From assembly GCA_041940025.1 (NCBI GenBank), contig JBGTSY010000011.1, positions 1-64,000 of the forward strand: a stretch of 64,000 nt of DNA. The letters are read 5' to 3'. The position numbers were made by a program, and so were the translations under genes. The notes beneath the pieces were generated by a model, which did no database searches, was not told the origin of the DNA, and was given only the letters and a program-made list of their open reading frames with translations. Positions 9,501-18,262 of this stretch are shown one piece after another. This DNA comes from UBA5859 sp041940025. Lineage in GTDB: Bacteria; Pseudomonadota; Gammaproteobacteria; UBA5859. The stretch's first letter is position 1, and each line of letters starts with the position of its first letter.

Positions 9501-10622
9501 ATGAAAAATAAAAAGATAGGATTTGCTTTATTGGGATGTGGTCGAATTGCGCAAAAACATGCGGAACTGATTTGCAATCACGTAGAAGAGGCAGAACTGG
9601 TCGCCGTATGTGATGTGATCCCAGAACGGGCACAAAAATTTGCCACTAAATATCACACCAAAGCTTATTGCTCACTAAAGGAAATGATTGCCGGATCAGA
9701 TCGTGATATCGATGTGGTTTCGGTCTTAACACCCTCTGGATATCACGCACGCAACGTTGTGGATATCGTGCAATATAAAAAACACGTGGTTGTGGAAAAA
9801 CCCATGGCGTTAACACTTGATGACGCAGAGGTGATGATCCACGCATGCGACGCGGCCGGTGTTCGCTTATTCGTGGTGAAACAAAATCGATATAACTATC
9901 CAGTGACGAAACTAAAAGAAGCAGTGGATGCCGGACGCTTTGGGCGTATTGTAATGGGATCTGCGAGGGTGCGCTGGTGTCGGGATCAAAGCTATTACGA
10001 TCAAGATGATTGGCGAGGCTCCTGGTTGTTAGATGGGGGTGTGATGTCTAATCAGGCGGCGCATCATATCGATCTGCTGAACTGGCTGGTTGGAGATGTG
10101 GTCTCGGTGTTCGCTTATACTTCACGCCAACTTGTGGATATTGAGGCAGAGGATACCGGTGTGGCTTTAATCAAATATGCCAATGGTGCGATTGGCACCA
10201 TAGAAGCCACTACTGCGGCAAGACCGAAAGATTTGGAGGCTTCAATCTCAATCTTGGGTGAGTCCGGATCGGCAGAGATTTCAGGTTTTGCAGTGAACGA
10301 GATGCGTACCTGGCAATTTGTTGAGGAGTTGGACACAGACAAAGAGGTGCTGGAAAAATATCGAGAAAATCCGCCCAATGTTTATGGTTTCGGTCATCTG
10401 GAATATTTAAAGCACGTGGTGCACGCGATGCAAAATGAAGGCGCGGCCATGGTGGACGGCTTAGAGGGATTAAAGTCCTTGCGTATTATTAATGCGATAT
10501 ATGAATCCGCTGAAAGTGGGCGTGAGGTGAACCTGAGATTTTCACCTAAATTCGCTCGTTTAGGTCAACGTAAGCGTCGACGTCGAACAGATCCACCGGT
10601 GGACGAAAACTTCTTTTTATAA
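9501..10622 (+). CDS. Gfo/Idh/MocA-family NAD(P)-dependent sugar oxidoreductase
   Basis: This is a cytosolic oxidoreductase acting on a (nucleotide-)sugar. It has an N-terminal Rossmann fold with FALLGCGRIAQKHAEL (about residues 8-23), the family EKP motif in HVVVEKPMALTLDDAEVM (about 94-111), and the C-terminal catalytic domain with GGVMSNQAAHHIDLLNWLVG (about 179-198), whose His-Ile-Asp is the usual substrate-site signature. The KQNRYNYPV stretch (about 132-140) is reminiscent of WbpB/WlbA-type UDP-sugar dehydrogenases. The last 20 residues are strongly basic (RKRRRRTDPP), unusual for the family. It is the last gene of the forward run that begins at 455, so a role in making the sugar used by that operon is likely. 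Confidence 0.85.
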   Translation: MKNKKIGFALLGCGRIAQKHAELICNHVEEAELVAVCDVIPERAQKFATKYHTKAYCSLKEMIAGSDRDIDVVSVLTPSGYHARNVVDIVQYKKHVVVEKPMALTLDDAEVMIHACDAAGVRLFVVKQNRYNYPVTKLKEAVDAGRFGRIVMGSARVRWCRDQSYYDQDDWRGSWLLDGGVMSNQAAHHIDLLNWLVGDVVSVFAYTSRQLVDIEAEDTGVALIKYANGAIGTIEATTAARPKDLEASISILGESGSAEISGFAVNEMRTWQFVEELDTDKEVLEKYRENPPNVYGFGHLEYLKHVVHAMQNEGAAMVDGLEGLKSLRIINAIYESAESGREVNLRFSPKFARLGQRKRRRRTDPPVDENFFL

Positions 10623-10856
10623 TTGCAACAAGTCCTTTACGAACTTGTATGATATCAATACTTGATAATATTGCTTGTTTTGATCCCTGTTACGATTTCG
10701 CGTATAAGGGCAAATGTGAGTCAAAAGAGTTCGAAATTATAATTATTAATCTAACTAATCAATCATTAAATTGATGGGCTATCTAAACCAGTATTCTATT
10801 TTATTTGCCTTTTTGAGGTAATGGTAGAGTGGTTTTGAAGGAGGGAGTAGTAGAGC

Positions 10857-12404
10857 ATGCCAGCGATCGGATTCTGGAAAGTGGCAGCGGAGCGTCCGCA
10901 AGCGAGTGCCATCGTTAACGCGGAAGGCGAGACCACAACCTTTGCTGAGTTAGAAAAACGAGTGAACCAGCTGTCGCATGGACTACTGCAACTCGGGTTA
11001 AATAAGGGTGATGCGGTTGCCATGGTGATGGCGAACGAAAATGCTTTTTTGGAGTTATTGTTAGCCACCTCTCAAATTGGACTCTACTTAATACCCATCA
11101 ACTATCATCTGACGGCACCTGAGATAGCCTACATATTAGAAAACTGTGAAGCACAGGTGTGTGTCAGCGGCGCGAGTTTTATTGAAGCCTGTGAGTCTGC
11201 TGTAGCGCAGAATCAATTTCCGCAAGACAGATTTTTTGCCATGCAGGGTGCAGGGGGCGTGCAAGATTATGAAATACTATTGGCAGGACAATGCGACACG
11301 CGTCCTGAAACACGCAGCGCCGGCCAATTGATGTTATACACCTCAGGCACCACCGGACGGCCGAAAGGGGTGCGCCGTCCACTGATGGATGCAGATCCGG
11401 ATCAAGCGGCAATGATGGCGGGCATGATAGGCGCTATATTTAATCTCAAAGCGGGTGAGGGGGCTCATCTTGTGACCGGGCCTCTTTATCATACTGCCCC
11501 AGGTGCTTTTGGCATGGGCAGCTTACATATGGGTCATACCCTGGTGTTGATGAATAAATGGGAACCAGAAGAGACTCTTAAATTGATAGAGGATTACAAA
11601 ATTACCGTGAGTCACATGGTGCCAACCATGTTTTATCGCATGCTTGCTTTGCCCGAAGAAGTTAAACGCACCTATGATCTCAGTAGTCTTGAATGTGTGA
11701 TACATGGCGCAGCGCCGATTACCGTTGAGGGTAAAAAGAAGATGATTGAATGGTGGGGCCCGGTATTATTTGAATACTACGGTGCCACCGAAGGTGTCGG
11801 TTCATTTGTTAGCTCTGAGGAGTGGTTAACCAAGCCCGGTACTGTCGGCAAACCTATGAGTGCAGGATCTGTGGTCATCTTAGATGAGGCGGGCACTCAA
11901 CTTCCCGCCATGGAAGCGGGAGAAATATTTCTCACACCGGTGATGGATTTTGAATATTTTAAAGATAAGAGTAAAACGGAGAAGAGTCGTTCTAAGGATG
12001 GTTTATTTACCGTGGGTGATGTGGGCTATCTGGATGAGGACGGATATCTCTTTTTATGCGACCGAAAAAACGACATGATTATCTCGGGCGGCGTGAATAT
12101 TTACCCGGCAGAAGTAGAAAAAACTCTGGTGCTCCATGAGGCCGTTGACGATGTGGCTGTGTTCGGTATTCCGGATGAGGATTGGGGGGAATCCGTGAAA
12201 GCAGTGGTGCAATTGAATCCTGGATATCAGGAGAGCGATGAATTGGTAGCCGAGTTGTTAGAGTTTACCAAACAGAGTTTAGCAAAATATAAACTACCCC
12301 GATCGATAGATTTCATCGAACAGTTGCCAAGACTGGACACAGGAAAACTCTACAAACGGATTCTTAAGGATAAGTATTGGCAGGCGCAAGGGAAAAACAT
12401 TTAA
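10857..12404 (+). CDS. Acyl-CoA synthetase (AMP-forming), paralogue 1
   Basis: This enzyme activates a carboxylic acid to its CoA thioester through an acyl-adenylate. The phosphate-binding motif YTSGTTGRPKGVRRP is at about residues 160-174, the A5 motif YYGATEG near 307, and the A7/A8 hinge GDVGYLDEDGYLFLCDRKND from about 387. The adenylation lysine is in TGKLYKR near residue 497. The 515 aa length and compact N-terminus fit FadD-like medium-chain, aromatic or steroid acyl-CoA ligases. A strong GAAGGAGGGA lies about 12 bases before the ATG. The neighbouring paralogue at 12669 shares most motifs and the same ends, so they arose by tandem duplication. Each has its own upstream gap of about 250 bp. 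The substrate cannot be read from sequence. Confidence 0.9.
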   Translation: MPAIGFWKVAAERPQASAIVNAEGETTTFAELEKRVNQLSHGLLQLGLNKGDAVAMVMANENAFLELLLATSQIGLYLIPINYHLTAPEIAYILENCEAQVCVSGASFIEACESAVAQNQFPQDRFFAMQGAGGVQDYEILLAGQCDTRPETRSAGQLMLYTSGTTGRPKGVRRPLMDADPDQAAMMAGMIGAIFNLKAGEGAHLVTGPLYHTAPGAFGMGSLHMGHTLVLMNKWEPEETLKLIEDYKITVSHMVPTMFYRMLALPEEVKRTYDLSSLECVIHGAAPITVEGKKKMIEWWGPVLFEYYGATEGVGSFVSSEEWLTKPGTVGKPMSAGSVVILDEAGTQLPAMEAGEIFLTPVMDFEYFKDKSKTEKSRSKDGLFTVGDVGYLDEDGYLFLCDRKNDMIISGGVNIYPAEVEKTLVLHEAVDDVAVFGIPDEDWGESVKAVVQLNPGYQESDELVAELLEFTKQSLAKYKLPRSIDFIEQLPRLDTGKLYKRILKDKYWQAQGKNI

Positions 12405-12668
12405 TTCCGCAGTATTTTTGTTTCGGTGAAGACTGTACCGCGATCTCTGTCACTCAGCAGTAAACAGATATTTACAGCTTTAGATTATGGCTGGTAACTT
12501 ACCGCGAGTTTAATTACACTAGCCCGTACAAAGATTAGAAAACACTTTTAATATTAATAATATTATCAATAAAAACAAACAGTAATAGATCATTTATTAG
12601 CTAGAATCTAGTCATAAAAATTATATCTAATCCAAGTCGAATGAGACTGTAGTTAGGAGGAATCGTTG

Positions 12669-14219
12669 ATGGCAGCAAACTCTTTTTGGCAATGGGCAAT
12701 TGAAGCGCCTGATCGTTTAGCACTGGTATCAGAAGATTACCGGGAAATGAGCTTTGGTGAATTGGGTGCACGGGTCAATCAATTGTCCAGAGGGTTCGAG
12801 TCTATCGGCCTAAAGACCGGGGATTGTGTCGCGATCCTGTTAAACAATGTACCAGAGTGGATTGAGGTCTATATGGCCACGCAACAGTCTGGTTTGTTTT
12901 TGACTGCTATCAATTATCATCTTACCGGCCCGGAAGTGGCGTACATCTTAGAAAACTCTGAATCCAAAATATTTATCACCACTGCGAAATATAAAGAAGC
13001 GGTCACCAAGGCGGTGGAAGAGAGTCACTTTGACAGCGAGCGTTGTTTTTCTATTGATGAACTACCCGGATTTCAACAGTACGAAGATATTTTATCTGCT
13101 CAAGATAGCACACCGCCTGAGAATCGAGTCGCGGGATCACTGATGTTATATACCTCCGGCACCACGGGTCAACCAAAAGGTGTACGACGCCCCTTAGTAG
13201 AAGGTGCGCTCCCAGATGCCACTGCGATGGCCGGCAGTATGTTAGCCATGTTATTCGATATAAAGAGTGGAGAAGGTGCCCACCTGGTGCAGGGCCCCTT
13301 ATATCATGCGGCACCCGCCATGTTCAGTACAGGTGCCATGCATTTGGGGCAAAGTCTGGTATTAATGGATAAGTGGACTCCTGAAGGCGCGTTAGCGCGG
13401 ATTGAAAAATTCAAGATTACCGCTACCCACATGGTACCCACAATGTTCCATAGACTGCTTGATCTGCCAGAAGCAGAAATGAATCGATACGATCTATCGA
13501 GCTTAAAGAGCGTCATCCATGCCGCTGCGCCCTGTCCACCAGAAACAAAACACAAAATGTTGGATTGGTGGGGTCCGGTTATTTACGAATATTATGCGGC
13601 CACGGAAGGTGGCGGTGCTTACGTGAAACCAGATGAATGGCTGCAACATCCCGGTACAGTTGGTCGTGCGTTCCCTGGTGCCGAGTTAAAAATATTTGAT
13701 GAAGACGGTAATGAATTACCACCGAATGAACCGGGCACGATCTATATGGGCACGCCGGTAGGTGAGTTTGAATATTATAAAGACAAGAAAAAGACCGAGG
13801 CAGCGCGACACGGTGGTCTATTTACCGTTGGCGATATTGGATATCTCACTGAAGATGGTTGGTTGTTTATCTGCGATCGTAAAAATGACATGATAATTTC
13901 CGGTGGGGTTAATATTTACCCTGCGGAAATCGAAGCCACCTTACAACAACATGACAAAATTGCCGATGTGGCCGTATTTGGTATACCGGATGACGACTGG
14001 GGTGAATCTGTCAAAGCGGTGGTAGAGCTGATCCCTGGCGACACGCCTAATGAGAGTCTCACAGAAGATATCTTGGCATTCGCCAAGGAACGCCTTGCAA
14101 AATATAAACTACCCAGAAGCATCGATTACATTGATGAACTGCCCAGATTGCCTACGGGCAAATTGTATAAGCGTATTTTGCGAGATAAATATTGGGAAAA
14201 CAAAGAACGAAAAGTATAA
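12669..14219 (+). CDS. Acyl-CoA synthetase (AMP-forming), paralogue 2
   Basis: This is the second tandem acyl-CoA ligase. It has YTSGTTGQPKGVRRP (about residues 160-174), YYAATEGGGAY (about 308-318), GDIGYLTEDGWLFICDRKND (about 389-408) and the catalytic-lysine motif TGKLYKR near the C-terminus. Compared with the first copy it differs in the acyl-pocket stretch after the phosphate motif (PLVEGALPDATAMAG against PLMDADPDQAAMMAG), so the two may take different acids. ATG 12669 is chosen because AGGAGG at 12655-12660 sits eight bases upstream; a TTG codon lies at 12666. The next genes, DUF35 and the thiolase-like protein, follow within 60 bp and 16 bp on the same strand and likely share a transcript with it. 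Confidence 0.9.
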   Translation: MAANSFWQWAIEAPDRLALVSEDYREMSFGELGARVNQLSRGFESIGLKTGDCVAILLNNVPEWIEVYMATQQSGLFLTAINYHLTGPEVAYILENSESKIFITTAKYKEAVTKAVEESHFDSERCFSIDELPGFQQYEDILSAQDSTPPENRVAGSLMLYTSGTTGQPKGVRRPLVEGALPDATAMAGSMLAMLFDIKSGEGAHLVQGPLYHAAPAMFSTGAMHLGQSLVLMDKWTPEGALARIEKFKITATHMVPTMFHRLLDLPEAEMNRYDLSSLKSVIHAAAPCPPETKHKMLDWWGPVIYEYYAATEGGGAYVKPDEWLQHPGTVGRAFPGAELKIFDEDGNELPPNEPGTIYMGTPVGEFEYYKDKKKTEAARHGGLFTVGDIGYLTEDGWLFICDRKNDMIISGGVNIYPAEIEATLQQHDKIADVAVFGIPDDDWGESVKAVVELIPGDTPNESLTEDILAFAKERLAKYKLPRSIDYIDELPRLPTGKLYKRILRDKYWENKERKV

Positions 14220-14276
14220 GCACTCAACACCCAGAAATATCAATTAACAATCACTACTCTAAACGAGGAAGTCACT

Positions 14277-14684
14277 ATGGCCTATAAACCTCTTGAAGAA
14301 GGCTACTTTGTCATTAAGGATGAGGATCAACCCGTTTTAGTCGGATCCTATAGTCCTTCTGCTGACAAGTATTATTATCCCAAACGAAAGTTATGTCCGG
14401 TTACCTCTGAGCCGGTAGAGGATGCTGAGTTACCTACTGAAGGCGAACTCTATTCATGGACCTATGTTGAAATGCCGATGATGGGCGCCATGCCGATGGG
14501 CGATCAAAAGGGCCACGGCGTCGGGCAAATCGATTTACCCTGTGGCACGCGCATTCAGTCCATTATTAAAGGAAAACAAGGGGACTGGGAGATCGGCATG
14601 AAAATGCGTTTGGTCTTGCTTCCCGTCAAAGAGCAGGGCTCCACGGTTAAGTGTAGTTATTGCTTTGAACCCGTCACAGATTAA
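14277..14684 (+). CDS. DUF35/OB-fold protein, partner of the adjacent thiolase-like protein
   Basis: This 135-residue protein resembles DUF35 proteins, which pair a small zinc-ribbon hook with an OB-fold and bind thiolase-family subunits (for example ChsH2-DUF35 with Ltp2, BbsA with BbsB, and archaeal HMG-CoA synthase complexes). The OB-fold part starts at about residue 50 with GELYSWTYVEMP, which matches the usual swTvv start. The zinc knuckle is degenerate: the first Cys pair expected near residues 20-30 is replaced (SYSPSADKYYYP), one Cys remains in KLCP, and a CSYC pair occurs at the C-terminus (near 126-129). It lies 16 bp upstream of the thiolase-like gene and has an ACGAGGAAG ribosome site. 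It may guide acyl-CoA into the partner's active site. Confidence 0.72.
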   Translation: MAYKPLEEGYFVIKDEDQPVLVGSYSPSADKYYYPKRKLCPVTSEPVEDAELPTEGELYSWTYVEMPMMGAMPMGDQKGHGVGQIDLPCGTRIQSIIKGKQGDWEIGMKMRLVLLPVKEQGSTVKCSYCFEPVTD

Positions 14685-14699
14685 CAAAAGGACAAACAA

Positions 14700-15851
14700 A
14701 TGAGTAATGACGTGTATGTAATTGGGGTCGGAATGCACCCCTTCTCAAAAATGTGTCCTTCCACCCGCGATATGGCCTTTAATGCCGGCACTGCGGCCAT
14801 GGAGGACGCGGGCATTAAATTTAAGGATGTGGGGTATCTGTATAACGGCTACATCGGTGGCATGATGTTGGAAGGCATCAGCTATGCTAAAGATTTTGGT
14901 TTAACCAATGTGCCTGTTGTGCATGTTGAAAATGCTTCTGCCACCGGATCTACCGCTTTTCGCGAAGCGGTTAATTCAGTCAAAGCCGGTGAAGCTGAAA
15001 TCGCCATGGCTCTTGGTTTTGACGACATGATGAAAATGGGTATGCAGATGGCTTCGATGATGATGGGTCAAGAACCCAAAATCGAGCAGATTGTTTTACC
15101 GGCTGCATTTTTCGCCATGTGGGCCACACGTCGCATGCATGATCATGGCACCAAAGTGGAAACCTTCGCCAAGATTGCGGCGAAAAATTGGAACCATGCT
15201 CGTTTCAATCCCATGGCCCAACGCCAAGCTAAAGAAGAAGTCACAGTGGAGGAAGTATTGGCATCCAGAATGATTGCATATCCACATACTTCTAAAATGT
15301 CCTGTGGTGCAGGCGGTGGTGCGGCATGTGCGATTGTGGCGACAGAAGCGGTTGCGAAAAAGCTGGCCAATGGTCGCCCATTGGTTAAGGTGGCGGGCTC
15401 ACAGATGAAGTCCGAGCACTACACAGAAGGTCACGTATTCCTCGGTGCAGTTGTGGGACCAGGCGAATTAACTCAAGTCACCAGCCAAGCGTTGTATGAA
15501 GAGTCTGGCATCGGGCCAAAGGACGTGAGTCTGGTACATGTGCATGATGCGTTCCCGATCGAGGAGCTGATGTATTACGAATTGATGGGCTTCTGTGAAG
15601 AGGGTGAAGGAGACAGTCTGGTGGAGAAGGGAGAAACCTCCATTGGTGGACGTATTCCTTTCTCGACAGATGGCGGCTTAATTGCACGCGGCCATCCCGG
15701 TGGTCCCACCGGCTTGGCGCAGATCTGGGATATCACCCAACAGCTGCGTGGTGAATCCGGAAAACGTCAAGTAGAGGGCGCCAATGTTGGTATCGCGCAT
15801 ATGATGGGGGCTGGCTCTATCTGTGTGATGAATATGCTGCAACGCGCGTGA
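14700..15851 (+). CDS. Thiolase-superfamily protein lacking the nucleophilic Cys (SCP-x/Ltp2-like, possible acyl-CoA aldolase)
   Basis: The 383-residue thiolase fold is most like the SCP-x thiolase branch. That branch normally has an NNC-A-T-G-S nucleophile motif; here it is VENASATGSTAF, putting Ser80 where Cys is expected. The branch's HDCF is HDAF here (HVHDAFPIEELMYYEL, about 280-295). The GHP-x-G-x-TG motif keeps its His (RGHPGGPTG, His332), and the final Cys-containing loop is replaced by AHMMGAGSICVM. A normal Claisen thiolase reaction is therefore unlikely. The DUF35 gene directly upstream makes an Ltp2-type retro-aldol role on a beta-hydroxyacyl-CoA attractive; Ltp2-type enzymes also lack the thiolase cysteine. 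A strong terminator follows. Confidence 0.82.
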   Translation: MSNDVYVIGVGMHPFSKMCPSTRDMAFNAGTAAMEDAGIKFKDVGYLYNGYIGGMMLEGISYAKDFGLTNVPVVHVENASATGSTAFREAVNSVKAGEAEIAMALGFDDMMKMGMQMASMMMGQEPKIEQIVLPAAFFAMWATRRMHDHGTKVETFAKIAAKNWNHARFNPMAQRQAKEEVTVEEVLASRMIAYPHTSKMSCGAGGGAACAIVATEAVAKKLANGRPLVKVAGSQMKSEHYTEGHVFLGAVVGPGELTQVTSQALYEESGIGPKDVSLVHVHDAFPIEELMYYELMGFCEEGEGDSLVEKGETSIGGRIPFSTDGGLIARGHPGGPTGLAQIWDITQQLRGESGKRQVEGANVGIAHMMGAGSICVMNMLQRA

Positions 15852-15888
15852 TCGAATTTATAAATAGATTTTAGTGTTAAGTTTAATC

Positions 15889-15918
15889 AGCCCCAGCAGC
15901 CATGTTGGGGCTTTTTTT
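15889..15918 (+). terminator. Rho-independent terminator after the thiolase-like gene
   Basis: AGCCCCA (15889-15895) pairs with TGGGGCT (15906-15912). The stem extends inward by G-T, C-G and A-T pairs to a GCCA loop and is followed by seven T residues. It closes the acyl-CoA synthetase/DUF35/thiolase run. Confidence 0.9.
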
Positions 15919-15920
15919 AT

Positions 15921-16403
15921 CTTCAAATGTCACTAATCCGCATAAAACACCAATGCTGAAGATGGTTCCTCATTAAATTGATTAACCCCAAGAGTTTTTA
16001 GATATTAAACCAGCAACTGAATTAGTTTCCCTACTGGGAGAATGTCCCGATATTTTATGACGTTTGCATGATTTCTCCGTATCACCCCTACTCAATATCA
16101 ATTTTCCACGGAAATATGGGGACGAAACCAGAATTGCAGGGGTTTAACTTCTAATAAATAAGTTGCCGTATTTCACGCATTCACTATTACACTAGAGCTA
16201 CGAGCTTTTTAAATTTCTCAAATTTTACCCGTTGAACAAAAGGTGTTGCTAAGCTATTTTAGAGACTGGTTAATTTAATTGGTAAGTGTTTAATCTGAAT
16301 GAGATACGGCAAAACGTCGTGATAAAACACAGCCTTTTGATGTCTAATACCTGTTGGGTATTAATTAAAATGGTAACTGACGAAGAACTCAGGACAAGAT
16401 TTA
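15921..16403 (+). other. Non-coding stretch, no supported gene
   Basis: AT-rich sequence between the thiolase terminator and the SIR2-like relic. Short open frames are present (for example one ending CPDIL at about 16058) but none has a start, ribosome site or recognisable family. It marks the boundary between the catabolic operon and the accessory region. Confidence 0.5.
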
Positions 16404-16883
16404 ATGAATGTCAAAAGGAATCGTGTATTTATACTTGGTGCAGGATTCTCCGCAAGCGCGGGTGTGCCACTAACTACACAGTTACTGCATAAAGCTATGA
16501 ATATGTTCTCATCTGAGTGCAACTGAATATTTCAAAGAGTAGATCGATATGCACGGAATTGTATAGAGTTTTACGAAGATGGTGATCTCAATTATGGCGA
16601 GATAGATTTCTCTGGTCTTTGCACTTTTTTAGAGTTTATAGAATTAAGGGAATATGGCGGCGGAGAAAGATGGAAAGACGAAGGTTCTAGAGAAAAACTA
16701 GCATTGAAATACTATTTAGCTAAAACCATTGCAGAACACACTCCAAATCAACAAGACATCCCCCAACTGTATATTGATTTCGCTTCTCAACTACATGAAA
16801 GAGACATGGTTATAACATTTAATTGGGATGGTTTGCTTGAAAACGCATTAATGGCAGTAGGAAGACAATTTACTTACAAATAG
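16404..16883 (+). pseudogene. SIR2-like NAD-binding protein, broken by an in-frame TGA and truncated
   Basis: From ATG 16404 the frame reads RVFILGAGFSASAGVPLT near residues 7-24, the GAG-x-S-x-x-x-G-x-P fingerprint of SIR2 NAD-binding domains. A TGA at 16524-16526 (codon 41) interrupts it. The same frame then continues open for more than 115 codons with SIR2-type sequence, including MVITFNWDGLLENALMAVG near the end, and stops at TAG 16881-16883. SIR2-like domains of this type (SIR2_2 in bacterial defence proteins) are normally about 300 aa with further C-terminal regions, so the 3' half is missing. The relic abuts a hydrogenase fragment. It was probably an anti-phage or NAD-depleting gene; that function is family inference. 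Confidence 0.72.
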
Positions 16884-16893
16884 TAATCAAGCC

Positions 16894-17103
16894 ATGAACA
16901 ACAGCGTGCGACGGGCTGCCGAGCAATGTGTGCAGCAGCAAAAATAGACAGAAGGCGCGCTGAATCAAATTGAAGTGGCCATTCGTGCTTATGATCCCTG
17001 CCTGTCCTGCGCCACTCATGCCGTGGGCAAAATGCCACTGCGGGTAGAACTGGTAGATTACAACGGTGGTCTATTGGATTCACAAATTCAATCCGCTTGT
17101 TAA
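16894..17103 (+). pseudogene. C-terminal remnant of a [NiFe]-hydrogenase large subunit (HoxH-like)
   Basis: The frame from ATG 16894 contains AIRAYDPCLSCATHAVGKMP, the DPC-x-x-C active-site motif plus following His that supplies two Ni-Fe cysteines at the end of hydrogenase large subunits. The preceding NNSVRRAAEQ and the EGALNQIEV stretch also match the group 3 (HoxH/F420-type) C-terminal region. A TAG at 16945-16947 (codon 18) interrupts it, and everything upstream of roughly the last 70 codons is absent. The tail after the motif (about 25 residues) is the part normally removed by the maturation protease, whose own relic lies at 18263-18706. No other hydrogenase structural gene is in the window. 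Confidence 0.8.
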
Positions 17104-17282
17104 CGTACACCAATATGCGCCTAAACGACTCTCATATTTGAGTTCAAGCCTATTTTGCGGTGTCAGATGATTTCTAGGCAAACTGCTGATCTGCTCTCCA
17201 TTACATGAGAGAATAAGCCGGTATTGCATGTTTAATCTAAAGTTAATCAATTTGACATTGGAATTTGTTCAGAGAGACAGTT

Positions 17283-18140
17283 ATGACTACTGGCACCACC
17301 GCTTCATACCGAGATGAGATTGTTGACTATTATGATAATTGTGAGACCGATTACCGCCTGATTTGGCGCTTGGATCGCTGTTTGGCCATGCACTATGGCT
17401 ACTGGGACGACACCACCGAACGGGTATCTGAAGCGTTAATTCGAGAGAATCAGGTGTTATCTGAAAGAGCGAAAATCACTCAAGCGGATAAGGTTTTAGA
17501 TGCGGGGTGTGGTGTGGGTGGCAGCGCCATTTGGCTGGCTAACGAAGTGGGCTGCTCGGTGACAGGCATCACCTTGAGCCAACACCAGGTGTCACAATGT
17601 CAACAAAATGCAGAAAAACGAAGTGCAACATCAAAAACTGAGTTTAATCTGGGTGACTATACAGCGACAGACTTCGCGGATAACAGCTTCGATGTGGTTT
17701 GGGCGGTAGAGTCCGTGTGTCATGCAGAGGACAAACAGGATTTTATCAATGAGGCGTTCCGAATTTTGAAATCCGGCGGGCGCCTTATTTTGGCGGATTT
17801 TTTCGCCACCAAAGAAACCTATGATGAGGAAGAAAATCAGTTGATGCAAGATTGGGTCTCCGGATGGAGTGTGAAAGAGTTGGCTTATACTCCCCACTTT
17901 CACCAGGGGCTTGAGAGTGCAGGTTTCCAAAACATTGAATACCAAAACGCCACTGAAAATGTCAGGCCATCTGCCAAAGAGCTCTATCAATTTTCGGTAT
18001 TAGTTAAAGGCGCTGGCAAAAAGCTCACCGAGGGACGTAGTGAGCGACAAGACGCTAATATTCGAGCGGTTCATTGTCAGTATCCGGCTTTAGAAAAAGG
18101 TCTTTGGAGTTATGGAATTTTTCTCGCCCACAAACCGTGA
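17283..18140 (+). CDS. Class I SAM-dependent methyltransferase
   Basis: This is an intact 285-residue methyltransferase. Motif I is VLDAGCGVGGSAIWLA (about residues 74-89). The motif II/III region includes NSFDVVWAVESVCHAEDK (about 132-149), and RILKSGGRLILADFFA (about 159-174) is the post-III strand. The N-terminal HYGYWDDTTERVSEAL is typical of the small-molecule branch that includes tocopherol, sterol and cyclopropane-type C- and O-methyltransferases. ATG 17283 is used; a TTG six codons upstream (17265) is in frame but lacks support. The gene sits between hydrogenase large-subunit and maturation-protease relics, genes that are normally adjacent, so it was either part of a hox operon or inserted into it. 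The substrate is unknown. Confidence 0.82.
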   Translation: MTTGTTASYRDEIVDYYDNCETDYRLIWRLDRCLAMHYGYWDDTTERVSEALIRENQVLSERAKITQADKVLDAGCGVGGSAIWLANEVGCSVTGITLSQHQVSQCQQNAEKRSATSKTEFNLGDYTATDFADNSFDVVWAVESVCHAEDKQDFINEAFRILKSGGRLILADFFATKETYDEEENQLMQDWVSGWSVKELAYTPHFHQGLESAGFQNIEYQNATENVRPSAKELYQFSVLVKGAGKKLTEGRSERQDANIRAVHCQYPALEKGLWSYGIFLAHKP

Positions 18141-18262
18141 CAGAGTCGCCAATCATGTTTTGATAAACGCGCTACGATAGTACTTCTGCTGATTTAATTT
18201 CCAATTTGTGCGGCTTGCGATTCGATTTTTAGTTTAGATGTATCGACGGTCAGTACCAATGA

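Noticed and set aside
10628..10648. Terminator after the Gfo/Idh gene (ACAAGT...ACTTGT)
   Set aside because: Only a 6-bp AT-rich stem with no T run.
16874..17113. 79-codon minus-strand ORF
   Set aside because: It is the antisense of the hydrogenase large-subunit remnant, whose DPCLSCATH motif is on the plus strand.
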